The notes beneath the pieces are model-generated. The model was not told the DNA's origin. It saw only the letters and a program-made list of their open reading frames with translations, and searched no databases. Positions 44,773-55,097 of a stretch of DNA of 64,000 bases are shown piece after piece (the stretch's first letter is position 1; each line of letters opens with the position of its first letter). Position numbers and translations under genes: made by a program. This DNA is from Cumulibacter sp047975195 (GTDB lineage Bacteria; Actinomycetota; Actinomycetes; Mycobacteriales; Antricoccaceae): NCBI GenBank assembly GCA_047975195.1, contig JBKEDB010000014.1, positions 62,001-126,000 of the forward strand, given 5' to 3'.

Positions 44773-45651
44773 CTAGAGATTCTTCATGATTTCCTTCATC
44801 AGGTTCGCGGCCTCGGACGGCGTCTTGCCGACCTTTACACCCGCGGTCTCCAGAGCCTCTTTCTTAGCAGCCGCCGTACCGGCCGAGCCGGACACGATCG
44901 CGCCCGCATGCCCCATGGTCTTGCCCTCGGGAGCCATGAAGCCCGCGACGTACCCGACGACCGGCTTGGTGACGTTCGCCTTGATGTAGTCCGCGGCCCG
45001 CTCCTCGGCGTCGCCGCCGATCTCACCGATCATCACGATCGCGACCGTGTCGGGATCGTTCTCGAACGCCTCGAGGCAGTCGATGTGCGTGGTGCCAATG
45101 ACGGGGTCGCCACCAATACCGACAGCGGTGGAGATGCCGTACTCGCGCAACTCGTACATCATCTGGTAGGTCAGCGTGCCCGACTTGGACACCAAGCCGA
45201 TCTTGCCCGATCCCGAGATGTTCGGGATGATCCCCGCGCTGGAGGCGCCTGGGGTTTGGATGCCTGGGCAGTTCGGCCCGATGATGCGGGTCTTCTTGCC
45301 GGACGAGTACGCGTACGCTTCGGTCGCGTCGTGGACCGGCATGCCTTCGGTGATGACCACGGCCAACGGGATCTCGGCGTCAATCGCCTCGACGATCGCG
45401 GACTTGGTGAATGCCGGCGGAACGAAGATCACGGTGACGTCGGCGCCGGTGGCAGCCATCGCCTCCTTGACCGTCGCGAAGACCGGAACGGTCGCGCCCT
45501 CGAACTCGACCTGCTGGCCGCCCTTCTTCGGGTTCACACCGCCAACGATCGTGCCGCTGTTACGGATCATGTTCTGGGTGTGCTTCATCCCCTCAGAGCC
45601 GGTCATGCCCTGGACGATGATCTTGCTGTCCTTGGTAAGGAAGATTGCCAT
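44773..45651 (-). CDS. sucD: Succinyl-CoA ligase [ADP-forming] alpha subunit
   Basis: 292 aa. CoA-binding Rossmann start IFLTKDSKIIVQGMTGSEG, GVNPKKGG, GPNCPGI and the phosphorylated His in MGHAGAIVSG. With SucC it makes succinate and ATP from succinyl-CoA in the TCA cycle. It follows sucC by 15 nt, so the pair is an operon. Confidence 0.96.
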   Translation of the reverse strand: MAIFLTKDSKIIVQGMTGSEGMKHTQNMIRNSGTIVGGVNPKKGGQQVEFEGATVPVFATVKEAMAATGADVTVIFVPPAFTKSAIVEAIDAEIPLAVVITEGMPVHDATEAYAYSSGKKTRIIGPNCPGIQTPGASSAGIIPNISGSGKIGLVSKSGTLTYQMMYELREYGISTAVGIGGDPVIGTTHIDCLEAFENDPDTVAIVMIGEIGGDAEERAADYIKANVTKPVVGYVAGFMAPEGKTMGHAGAIVSGSAGTAAAKKEALETAGVKVGKTPSEAANLMKEIMKNL

Positions 45652-45666
45652 GTCGTTTGAGAATCC

Positions 45667-46836
45667 TTACTTGCCTGCGTTAGCGAGCTCGGCGGCCTTC
45701 GCCGCGGCGGCGTCCATCGTGTCGACGAACTGGACGAGGGGGTGATTGAACTCGGCGAGGATCCGGCGACCCTCGTCGACGTTGTTGCCATCGAGTCGGA
45801 CGACGAGGGGGTGCTTGGCCGCGTCACCGAGCTGACCCAGCGCGGTCACGATCCCGTTGGCGACGGTGTCGCACGAGGTGATGCCGCCGAAAACGTTCAC
45901 GAACACCGAGCGGACGTCAGGGTCCGACAAGATCAGGCCCAGACCGTTGGCCATGACCTCAGCGGACGAGCCGCCACCAAGGTCCAGGAAGTTCGCCGGG
46001 CGCACACCGCCGTGCTGCTCCCCCGCGTAGGCGACGACGTCGACGGTCGACATGACCAGACCGGCGCCATTACCGACGATGCCGACCTGCCCGTCGAGCT
46101 TGACGTAGTTGAGGTCGAGTTCCTTGGCCTTCTGCTCCAGGGGATCGACCGCGGAGCGATCCTGCAGCGCCTCCTGCTCGGGGTGGCGGAAACTCGCGTT
46201 GTCGTCGATCGTGACCTTGCCGTCGAGCGCGATGATCTTGCCGGCCGGGTCCTTGACCAGCGGGTTGACCTCGACCAGGGTGGTGTCTTCCTCGACGAAG
46301 ACCTTCCACAACTTCTGGGCTACGTCAACGACCTGCGGCGCGATGTCGTCCGCGAACTTCGCGGCCTTGACGATCTCCCACGCCTTAGCCTCGTCCACGC
46401 CCACGGTCGCGTCGACCGGGATCTTCGCGAGCGCTTCGGGCTTGGTCTTCGCGACCTCTTCGATCTCCATGCCGCCTTCGACCGACGCCATCGCCAAGAA
46501 GGTGCGGTTGGTGCGATCGAGCAGGTACGAGAAGTAGTACTCCTCGGCGATGTCCGAGGCCTCGGCAACGAGGACCTTGTGGACCGTGTGGCCCTTGATA
46601 TCCATACCGAGGATGTCGGTGGCGCGCGCCTGCGCGTCCTCGGGGTTGTCGGCCAGCTTCACGCCGCCCGCCTTCCCGCGTCCACCGGTCTTCACCTGAG
46701 CCTTGACCACGACCTGACCACCGATGTTGGTGGCGATCTCCTTGGCCTGCTCGGGGGTTTCGGCTACGCCGCCACCAAGTACGGGTACGTCGTACTTGGC
46801 GAACAGCTCACGAGCCTGGTACTCGAAAAGATCCAC
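45667..46836 (-). CDS. sucC: Succinyl-CoA ligase [ADP-forming] beta subunit
   Basis: 389 aa with an ATP-grasp domain: MDLFEYQARELFAKY start (GTG at 46836), VVKAQVKTGGRGKAGGVKL, EVNPLV, GAGLVMSTVDVV and the C-terminal GGITSCDTVANGI. First gene of the sucCD operon. The 172 nt upstream (46837-47008) hold its promoter; nothing else is seen there. Confidence 0.96.
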   Translation of the reverse strand: MDLFEYQARELFAKYDVPVLGGGVAETPEQAKEIATNIGGQVVVKAQVKTGGRGKAGGVKLADNPEDAQARATDILGMDIKGHTVHKVLVAEASDIAEEYYFSYLLDRTNRTFLAMASVEGGMEIEEVAKTKPEALAKIPVDATVGVDEAKAWEIVKAAKFADDIAPQVVDVAQKLWKVFVEEDTTLVEVNPLVKDPAGKIIALDGKVTIDDNASFRHPEQEALQDRSAVDPLEQKAKELDLNYVKLDGQVGIVGNGAGLVMSTVDVVAYAGEQHGGVRPANFLDLGGGSSAEVMANGLGLILSDPDVRSVFVNVFGGITSCDTVANGIVTALGQLGDAAKHPLVVRLDGNNVDEGRRILAEFNHPLVQFVDTMDAAAAKAAELANAGK

Positions 46837-47008
46837 TGTGCGTCCATTCCTACTCGCGCATCTGTGCGCATTTGGGAGTCAGTTGACCATCGCCGGAGCC
46901 GGCGGGCTGGTCTAAGGGTCAGATTAACGCGCTGGCACCGTCGCAACGAGGCCAAGGCGGCGCGAGATCGAACACACCGCGTTAGTGCCGATCTGCCTCG
47001 CGGGGCGG

Positions 47009-47407
47009 TCAGTCGCGCTTGACGTTCTCGGTGACCCACCCGACGATCTCCTCGGTGGTGGCGCCCGGGGTGAAAACCTTCCTGACACCGATCCGATCGA
47101 GTTCGGACAAATCCTCTTCGGGAATGATGCCGCCGCCGAAGATCACTACGTCACCGGCGTCCTGCTCCTTGAGCAATTCGGCGACCCGAGCGAACTGGGT
47201 CATGTGCGCACCGCTGAGCACCGACAAACCAACCGCGTCGGCGTCCTCCTGCAGCGTGGTCTCCACGATCTGCTCCGGAGTCTGGTGCAGACCGGTGTAG
47301 ATGACCTCCATACCGGCATCACGCAACGCGCGAGCGACGACCTTGGCTCCCCGGTCATGACCGTCGAGTCCAGGTTTGGCGACAACGACGCGGATGCGCG
47401 AACTCAT
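47009..47407 (-). CDS. Stand-alone cobalamin (B12)-binding domain protein
   Basis: 132 aa. The B12 lower-ligand motif DGHDRG (DxHxxG) at about 14-20, SVLSGAH (about 62-68) and the GGG loop in FGGGIIPEEDL are all present, so it should bind methylcobalamin- or adenosylcobalamin-type cofactor base-off/His-on. It matches the small subunit of two-part acyl-CoA mutases (methylmalonyl- or hydroxyisobutyryl-CoA mutase type). No large subunit or MeaB lies in the window. An upstream GGAG precedes the ATG at 47407. Confidence 0.85.
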   Translation of the reverse strand: MSSRIRVVVAKPGLDGHDRGAKVVARALRDAGMEVIYTGLHQTPEQIVETTLQEDADAVGLSVLSGAHMTQFARVAELLKEQDAGDVVIFGGGIIPEEDLSELDRIGVRKVFTPGATTEEIVGWVTENVKRD

Positions 47408-47454
47408 GGGTGCTCCTTCGGGAGTAACGAAAATTCCGCCTCTGAGAGTAGCCG

Positions 47455-48498
47455 CTAGTACTGCTCAGCCCGCACCCTGGCCGCGTACCCGGCGGCGCCG
47501 AGAGCGACGACGGCAGCACCGAGCAGGAGGTACAACCGCGGACCGGAGACCAGATCCGGACCCTCAATGATGTCCCGCAGGTTCAGCAGTGCCTGCCACA
47601 GCCCCACCGCACCCGCTCCTAGCAGCGCGGCCACCACCGTGACGCGGCTCGTCATCGCGCCAACTAACGCGGCAATCAGCACCCACCCGATCAGCAACAG
47701 GATCCCACCGACGAACGCCACACTGCTGCTGGTAATTGCGCTGTGCGGTTCGGCGATCTCGCGGGTCAGCACCATCCCGGCGGCATTGGTGTACTTGTCG
47801 ATCCGCGGTGTCGCCGCAGGCACCAAGAGCGCGGTAACGGCCAGTAGTGCCGTGATCCCCGCGGCGCCACCGGCGATCCCACGTGCCGAACCCAACGGAA
47901 GTAGATCTCGTTCGGCGATATCCGACCAGGCGCCCGCCGATGCCAGGCCGGCCGCGATCAGGGCCACCGCCCCCACGATGGCCAGGGCGCGCCCAATATG
48001 TGGCTCAATCGTCAGCGTGGTGTACAGGTTGCCGAAGTAGTACTCCTCGCCGTCGTGATTGACCTGCAGCGCGCCGGCAAATATGTGCTGCAGCAGCGTC
48101 CCGGGGGCGATCATTGCGAACGGAGCAATCAGTGCCGGGCCGACGCGTCCGCCGCGTCCAGCCAGCATCAGAACGCCACCTCCGGCACACATCACCAGAA
48201 CAACGATGTGCGCGAGGATCGACGCGATATCCTGGCCAGCCGTGACCTGCTCTCCAGCTAGACTCACGTACGGCAGGAAGTCGGCCACGACGGTGAGGAT
48301 CGCGCCGGCGAGCGCCAGCGCACCCGCGAGACGCAGGAGCGCCAGTCCCCGACTGCCGCCAGTCGTAGGCGCCGTGTACATACCGATACCCAGCGGTGGC
48401 GGTGGGCTCGGATCCCGTCGCTTCTCGGTGGCTGTCGACGGACTGGTTGAGCGTCGCGTTCGGCGTACGACGCGTGGCCTATCGCCTGGCTCAGTCAC
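47455..48498 (-). CDS. Polytopic membrane protein of unknown function
   Basis: 347 aa, GTG start at 48498. A basic Arg/Thr-rich N-terminus (RVVRRTRRSTS) is followed by around eight hydrophobic segments from about residue 50 to the C-terminus. No motif tells its role. It starts 43 nt after the helicase gene stop on the same strand and may be co-transcribed. The C-terminus is short and basic. Confidence 0.65.
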   Translation of the reverse strand: MTEPGDRPRVVRRTRRSTSPSTATEKRRDPSPPPPLGIGMYTAPTTGGSRGLALLRLAGALALAGAILTVVADFLPYVSLAGEQVTAGQDIASILAHIVVLVMCAGGGVLMLAGRGGRVGPALIAPFAMIAPGTLLQHIFAGALQVNHDGEEYYFGNLYTTLTIEPHIGRALAIVGAVALIAAGLASAGAWSDIAERDLLPLGSARGIAGGAAGITALLAVTALLVPAATPRIDKYTNAAGMVLTREIAEPHSAITSSSVAFVGGILLLIGWVLIAALVGAMTSRVTVVAALLGAGAVGLWQALLNLRDIIEGPDLVSGPRLYLLLGAAVVALGAAGYAARVRAEQY

Positions 48499-48541
48499 TG
48501 CCCTCGCTCCTTCTATTGGCTCGCAAACCGTAACAACGCGA

Positions 48542-50908
48542 CTACAGCTTTTCCATTACCCCCGAGGCGTAGCGCAGCATCAGCCACTTCGCTTCACCCG
48601 TGCCGAAGTCGATCTCGACCTGCTGCTTGTCACCGGCGCCGCGGCTGCCGACGACGCGGCCCATCCCGAACGTGTCGTGGGTGACTCGGTCCCCCACCTC
48701 CAACGAGATCATCGGCGCCTGCTTCTTCGAGCCGCGCAGTCCGCCGCGGCTCAAACTCACGCCGCCGCCAGCACCGCCGGCGCCGTACGTCGAGGTCACC
48801 GTGGGCTTGCGATCGTGAATAGAACGGATAGACGTTGCGTGCGTCCAGTCCACCAGGTGCTCAGGAATCTCGTCCAAGAACCGCGACGGCGGGTTGTACG
48901 ACGGCTGACCCCACTGCCCGCGGACCACGGAACGGGTCAAGAACAACTTGCGTTGCGCGCGCGTCAAACCGACGTACGCGAGTCGACGCTCTTCTTCGAG
49001 TTCTTTGGGTTCGCCAAGCGACCGCAGGTGCGGGAACAGCCCGTCCTCCATACCGCTGAGGAACACGACGGGGAACTCCAGGCCCTTCGCAGTGTGCAGC
49101 GTCATTAGCGTGACGACCGCGTTGTCGACCTCGTCGCCGTCCGCATCGGGCAACTGGTCGGCATCGGCCACGAGGCTGACCCGTTCCAGGAAGTCGTCGA
49201 TCGTCCCATCGGGAAGCTGAACTTCGAACTCCGCAGCAACCGCGACCAACTCATTGAGGTTGTCCACGCGGGTGGCATCCTGTGGGTCGTCACTGTCTTC
49301 CAACTCTGCGACATACCCCGTGCGGGTGAGAATCGATTCGAGTACCGCCGACGGTCCGGCACCGGAACTGGCCTGCGCGCGAAACTCGTCGATCAACGTG
49401 TTGAACTCGCCGATCAGCCGCACGGCACGCGGATTGATCGCCGGTGCCTCGTCGGCGCGGTACAGCGCCTCAGCGAAGGTGATTCGCTCCCGTGATGCGA
49501 GGGTCTCCACGCATGCCTCCGCCCGGTCACCGATACCCCGCTTCGGTGTGTTCAGGATGCGTCGCAGACTCACCACGTCCGCCGGGTTATTCACATACTT
49601 CAGATACGCCATCGCGTCGCGGATTTCCTTGCGCTCGTAGAAGCGCACCCCGCCGACGACGCGATACGGCATCCCGACGCGGATGAAAATCTCCTCAAAC
49701 ACGCGACTGGAATTGTTCGTGCGGTAGAAGACCGCGATATCACTGCGCGAGTGCTCGCCGGAGTCCGTCAACTCATCGATCTGCCGCGCGATCCATGCGG
49801 CCTCGTCGTGCTCATTCTCCGAGACGTACCCGTCGATCCGCGCGCCGTCACCGGAATCGCTCCAGAGCCGTTTGACCCGCCGGTCGACGTTCTTGGCGAT
49901 CACCGCGTTGGCCGCGCTGAGGATGTTCTGACTCGAGCGGTAGTTCTGCTCCAGCAGTACCGTGCGCGCCTGCGGATAGTCGCGCTCGAACTCCTCGATA
50001 TTGCGGATCGTCGCGCCACGGAAGGCATAAATCGACTGGTCTGCATCGCCGACCACGCACAGTTCCCCTGCTGACAGCTCGTCGGTGTCGACGCCGACGA
50101 GTTCGCGGATCAGCATGTACTGGGCGTGGTTGGTGTCCTGGTACTCGTCGACCAGGATGTGCCGGAACCGGCGCCGGTAATGTTCGGCGGTGGCCCCGAA
50201 CGCTTGCAGCAGAAACACGGTCTGCATGATCAGATCGTCGAAATCGAAGGCATTCGCCTGGCGCAATCGGCGCTGGTAAAGGGTATATGCCTCGGCCTCG
50301 ACCTTCTCTACCGAACTCTCCGCCCGCTGCGCGAATGTCTCCTCGTCGATGAGGTCGTTCTTGGCGTCGCTGACCTTTGCCAACAACTTTCGCGGCGGGA
50401 ACCTCTTCGGATCGATGTCCAGGTCACGCGCGACCAACGTCATCAGCCGGGTCGCATCGGCCTGGTCATAGATGGTGAACGACGACTTCATCCCGAGGGT
50501 CTTGGCCTCGGCGCGCAGGATTCGCACGCACGCCGAGTGGAAGGTCGAGACCCACATGGCGCGTGCTCGCCCGCCAACCATCGCCGCGACACGTTCCTTC
50601 ATCTCGCCGGCGGCCTTGTTCGTGAAGGTGATCGCCAGGATCGACCCGGGCGAGACCCGTCGCCGATCCAATAGCCACGCGATCCGGCGGGTGAGCACGC
50701 GCGTTTTACCCGAGCCCGCGCCGGCGACGACGAGCAGCGGGCTGCCGGCGTGCACCACCGCGTCGCGTTGCTGTGGATTGAGGTCACTCAGCAGTTCATC
50801 GGACGGGTCAGCCTCGACGTACGGCTCGGGTTCGGTCGCGTCGAAGAGCCCCGGATCGTCGATGAGATCGGGTAACTGCGGATTTGGGAGATGAGAGGCG
50901 TCAGACAT
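48542..50908 (-). CDS. pcrA: ATP-dependent DNA helicase UvrD/PcrA
   Basis: 788 aa superfamily 1A 3'-5' helicase for nucleotide excision and repair. Motifs: Walker A AGAGSGKT, DEYQDTNHAQ (motif II), GDADQSIYAFRGA (III), LEQNYRS (IV), TLHTAKGLEFPVVF (V) and AYVGLTRAQ (VI). The C-terminal about 100 residues end in a Tudor-like fold with GDRVTHDTFGMGRVV, expected for PcrA/UvrD1. ATG at 50908 gives MSDASHLPN; the longer frame to 50980 crosses the divergent attenuator promoter and is unlikely. Confidence 0.95.
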   Translation of the reverse strand: MSDASHLPNPQLPDLIDDPGLFDATEPEPYVEADPSDELLSDLNPQQRDAVVHAGSPLLVVAGAGSGKTRVLTRRIAWLLDRRRVSPGSILAITFTNKAAGEMKERVAAMVGGRARAMWVSTFHSACVRILRAEAKTLGMKSSFTIYDQADATRLMTLVARDLDIDPKRFPPRKLLAKVSDAKNDLIDEETFAQRAESSVEKVEAEAYTLYQRRLRQANAFDFDDLIMQTVFLLQAFGATAEHYRRRFRHILVDEYQDTNHAQYMLIRELVGVDTDELSAGELCVVGDADQSIYAFRGATIRNIEEFERDYPQARTVLLEQNYRSSQNILSAANAVIAKNVDRRVKRLWSDSGDGARIDGYVSENEHDEAAWIARQIDELTDSGEHSRSDIAVFYRTNNSSRVFEEIFIRVGMPYRVVGGVRFYERKEIRDAMAYLKYVNNPADVVSLRRILNTPKRGIGDRAEACVETLASRERITFAEALYRADEAPAINPRAVRLIGEFNTLIDEFRAQASSGAGPSAVLESILTRTGYVAELEDSDDPQDATRVDNLNELVAVAAEFEVQLPDGTIDDFLERVSLVADADQLPDADGDEVDNAVVTLMTLHTAKGLEFPVVFLSGMEDGLFPHLRSLGEPKELEEERRLAYVGLTRAQRKLFLTRSVVRGQWGQPSYNPPSRFLDEIPEHLVDWTHATSIRSIHDRKPTVTSTYGAGGAGGGVSLSRGGLRGSKKQAPMISLEVGDRVTHDTFGMGRVVGSRGAGDKQQVEIDFGTGEAKWLMLRYASGVMEKL

Positions 50909-50950
50909 CTCCACCCAGGCTACGCGGGACGTCCGACAAGTTCCGCGGGC

Positions 50951-50963
50951 TATGATGTACCGC
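50951..50963 (+). promoter_or_regulatory. Leaderless-type promoter of the attenuator leader peptide
   Basis: TATGAT (50951-50956) followed by 7 nt and ATG at 50964. No ribosome-binding site precedes the ATG, so the leader peptide is probably translated from the 5' end. Confidence 0.55.
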
Positions 50964-51041
50964 ATGACCACCGCGGGCACCGGGTCCTTTACCGGCTTCT
51001 TCTATAGGGCGTCGGCCACGGCACCCGGTGAAGACGTCTAG
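50964..51041 (+). CDS. Phe/Tyr-rich leader peptide of a chorismate mutase attenuator
   Basis: 25 codons and a TAG stop: MTTAGTGSFTGFFYRASATA followed by five more residues. Phe is at positions 9, 12 and 13 and Tyr at 14 (codons 50988-51005). Clustering of the amino acids made downstream of chorismate mutase is what an amino-acid attenuator needs. The frame is followed by a terminator at 51063-51094 and then the chorismate mutase gene. It is not antisense to another coding gene. Confidence 0.65.
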   Translation: MTTAGTGSFTGFFYRASATAPGEDV

Positions 51042-51094
51042 CTCGCGCGACGACCCACCCCGACCGCTCTGGCCATCGAGCCAGGGCGGTTTTT
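50978..51094 (+). promoter_or_regulatory. Putative ribosome-mediated attenuator (Phe/Tyr)
   Basis: Three pairing options are visible. CACCGGGT (50978-50985) pairs with ACCCGGTG (51023-51030). GCGTCGG (51009-51015) pairs with CCGACCGC (51060-51067, one bulge), which would take the left arm of the terminator. The terminator itself is ACCGCTCTGGC / GCCAGGGCGGT (51063-51073, 51080-51090) and then T5. A ribosome stalled at the Phe/Tyr codons would block the first option and favour the antiterminator. The pieces are seen; the mechanism is inferred from the classical pheA/trp type of control. Confidence 0.55.
51063..51094 (+). terminator. Rho-independent terminator in front of chorismate mutase
   Basis: 11-bp stem (51063-51073 with 51080-51090, one G-U pair) and 6-nt loop, followed by a run of T (51090-51094). 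It lies 48 nt upstream of the chorismate mutase start, not after a gene, which marks it as an attenuator terminator. Confidence 0.75.
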
Positions 51095-51141
51095 CGATGC
51101 CGCTCGTCGATGGCCGAGGGCCACAACCTGAAGGATGTTCG

Positions 51142-51441
51142 ATGAGCACTACCGCCGACAAACCCCCCGCCACCGGCGATGCGGTCTCCGCCGAGGACGC
51201 CGCAGCCGCAATCGGCGAACTACGAGTCCGCATCGACGCAGTCGATGACGAGATCATCCGGCTAATCCAAGAACGCCGGGCGCTCTCCAACCACGTCGGG
51301 CGGCTGCGCGCCTCGGTCGGCGGTCCGCGACTGTCTATCGGTCGCGAACACCAAATCATGGGAAAGTTCGCCAACGAAATCGGCCCGTACGGCAGCCAGG
51401 TTGCGTTGCTGCTGCTGAAAATTTCGCGCGGGCGTATGTAA
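51142..51441 (+). CDS. aroQ: Chorismate mutase (AroQ delta type)
   Basis: 99 aa all-helical chorismate mutase converting chorismate to prephenate, the first step to Phe and Tyr. Seen: ELRVRIDAVDDEIIRLIQERRALSNHVGRLR (Arg and Glu of the active site, given here only in part) and the C-terminal LLLKISRGRM that resembles Rv0948c; in that subclass the enzyme is weak alone and is activated by binding DAHP synthase. ATG at 51142 with AAGGATG upstream. It is expressed after an apparent Phe/Tyr attenuator. Confidence 0.9.
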   Translation: MSTTADKPPATGDAVSAEDAAAAIGELRVRIDAVDDEIIRLIQERRALSNHVGRLRASVGGPRLSIGREHQIMGKFANEIGPYGSQVALLLLKISRGRM

Positions 51442-51549
51442 CTCGGGATTTTCTGGAGATCTGAGCCTACGCGGGAACGCGGCGATCCACCTCGTACGTC
51501 GCAGGGAACGCCGGAACTGCGCCGACTATCAACCTGTGGAGCGTGCACG

Positions 51550-52653
51550 ATGCCTTCGACCCCCCGCGGTGACGAACCTCCATTGCCGAAACTGCGGCGG
51601 TTCCGGTTCGATACGGAGGATCCGAAACGCGCGCGCGAGGTCACCGACGACCCCACGCCCGCCGAGAACTCGCCAGGCAGCGCGGCGAGCACGGACAAGC
51701 CGTCAGCGGGTGTAGCGCCCGTTACCGACGACGCAGCAGCCAGCCCAGGGGCGTCCGATCCGCAGGCACCCACGTCCGATTCGGCGGCGGATGCACCCGA
51801 ACCCCCGCCACCGACGGCAGCGCACGATTCACGCTCCGCACAAGACTTGGATGACTCCGAACGCCTCCTTGCCGATCTGGGCGGCACACCTCAAAGCCGA
51901 CCCGCTGAGCATCGCGCGGCGCGCCCCGCTGCGCCGGCTGATGCCCGCCATCACCGCACTGCCGATACCCGCGGCGGTCCCCGCAGCCCGCAGGCGCGAG
52001 CCCCGCACAATCAGAGCAGACCCGTCCGGGAATCGACGACGTCGCCCGCATCGCGAGGTCGCTCACCGTGGCCGTACGCAATCGGCGGACTAGTCGCGGC
52101 GCTGGTGATTGGCCTCGTCGCCTGGCTGGTGTTCGCCCCCGCGGAGGACGAGCCGGAAAATTCCCAGCAGAACGCGGCCGGCGAGACGTCCCAGGACGTC
52201 GTCACCGAGTGGGCAAGCGACGTGTGCAGCGTCCTCACCGACTACGAAACGAAGTCGATACCGCTGCGAGCCGAGATCGCGAAGGCAACGTCCGAAGAAG
52301 ATGCCGACGTACCGATCTCCGAACTGCGGCGGCAGGCCGGTCAACTCCTGGACACACTCGGCGGCAACCTGCAGGGCATCGAATTGCCCGCACAAAGCAA
52401 TGAGGCCAAGAGCGCGCACACCATGCTGATCAGCGCGGTGACCGCCGCGTCCTCCGCCGCAAAATCGGGCGGTACGAGCAACGGCGCGACGATTGGCAGC
52501 CCTGGCGACGCGGCCAACGTCGCTGCCGAGGACGTCGTCGACGCGCTCGATCGCCCGGTCGATATTTTCGCCGAGTCCATCGACACGTTCGGTGAGGACA
52601 CCCGTACCGCCGTCGAGGCACAACCGACCTGCGCGGCGGTATTTACTGAGTAG
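51550..52653 (+). CDS. Single-pass membrane protein with disordered Pro/Ala-rich N-terminus
   Basis: 367 aa. Residues 1-170 are disordered (Pro, Ala, Asp, Arg). One transmembrane helix follows (about 175-195, YAIGGLVAALVIGLVAWLVF). An outer domain of about 170 residues has a predicted helical look (VVTEWASDVCSVLTDYE, LLDTLGGNLQGI) and Cys at its start and near the end (TCAAVF) that could be bridged. Type II topology with the N-terminus inside. Family not recognised. Confidence 0.65.
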   Translation: MPSTPRGDEPPLPKLRRFRFDTEDPKRAREVTDDPTPAENSPGSAASTDKPSAGVAPVTDDAAASPGASDPQAPTSDSAADAPEPPPPTAAHDSRSAQDLDDSERLLADLGGTPQSRPAEHRAARPAAPADARHHRTADTRGGPRSPQARAPHNQSRPVRESTTSPASRGRSPWPYAIGGLVAALVIGLVAWLVFAPAEDEPENSQQNAAGETSQDVVTEWASDVCSVLTDYETKSIPLRAEIAKATSEEDADVPISELRRQAGQLLDTLGGNLQGIELPAQSNEAKSAHTMLISAVTAASSAAKSGGTSNGATIGSPGDAANVAAEDVVDALDRPVDIFAESIDTFGEDTRTAVEAQPTCAAVFTE

Positions 52654-52676
52654 AGCCGCGTTACCGATTCACCAGT

Positions 52677-52714
52677 GCGCCCCGTCCGCGATCAGTTGAT
52701 CGTGAACGGGGCGC
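52677..52714. terminator. Bidirectional terminator between the membrane protein gene and guaA
   Basis: GCGCCCCGT (52677-52685) and ACGGGGCGC (52706-52714) form a 9-bp stem; inside the loop, CGATCA and TGATCG pair again. It serves two convergent genes. Confidence 0.75.
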
Positions 52715-52719
52715 TCTGG

Positions 52720-54302
<1,583 letters not shown>

Positions 54303-54306
<4 letters not shown>

Positions 54307-55097
54307 TGGGAATCGGTCAGCAGCAGCGATTCGAGCGCGACCAGTTCGGCATCGCTCATTCCGCGGGCACGGAGGAACTCGCGAGCGCCGCCATGCTCGG
54401 CACGCAGCCAGGTCAGCACGTTGATCATCGTGCCCGCTCGGGTGATCTGCATATTGACGGTGCTCTGGTCGATATCGACGTACCCGCCACCCTGATGCAG
54501 CCGAGCGATGATGGCCGGGACTGCCTCGGCGGACGCCGCATAGTCATCAGCGATGACCTCGTCGCTGACACCGATCGCCGACAGCGCAGCCGCGACGACA
54601 CAACCCGTGCGATCCTTGCCCGCAGCGCAGTGCACGACGAGCGGCAACGACTCCGCATTCGCCATCTCGCGCACCGAGTTGGTGATGTTCATTCCTTTGG
54701 CAGTGGTGAAGTAGCCCTGGTAGTACTCGGCCACGACCTCTTCGATCGGCCGACCGGCGGCCGCCTCGACCTGCTCCCGCAGGCCAGGCGCGGTCTGGTT
54801 CGCGCTGCTGCGGATCGGGATGTTCACGTGCCGGATCTGGTTGTCGTTCAGGAACCCGATGCCTTGTTCCTCGGCTTCGGTTTCGTACCGCAAATCCAGG
54901 ACGGTGCGAAGTCCCTGATCGAGCAACTGCTGCGCCGCCTGTTCGGTGAGGAACTGCGGACTGTCCATCCGCAACACCTGGCCGCGCTTGACGACGCGAC
55001 CATCGGCGGCCGGCATGCCCCCGAGATCGCGCACGTTCAGCATTCCCTCAAGTTCGACGCGCCGTTCATCGGCCCGCGACACACCCAACACGCTCAT
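54303..55097 (-). CDS. Tyrosine/serine protein (or lipid) phosphatase
   Basis: 264 aa from ATG at 55097. CX5R active-site loop HCAAGKDRTG (Cys and Arg) with the upstream general acid region typical of the PtpB/DSP-like family (GMLNVRDLGG at the start, also typical). It dephosphorylates Tyr/Ser phosphoproteins or phosphoinositides. It sits between guaB3 and guaA with both junctions overlapping (ATGA and GTGA), an unexpected partner for guanine nucleotide synthesis. Confidence 0.88.
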
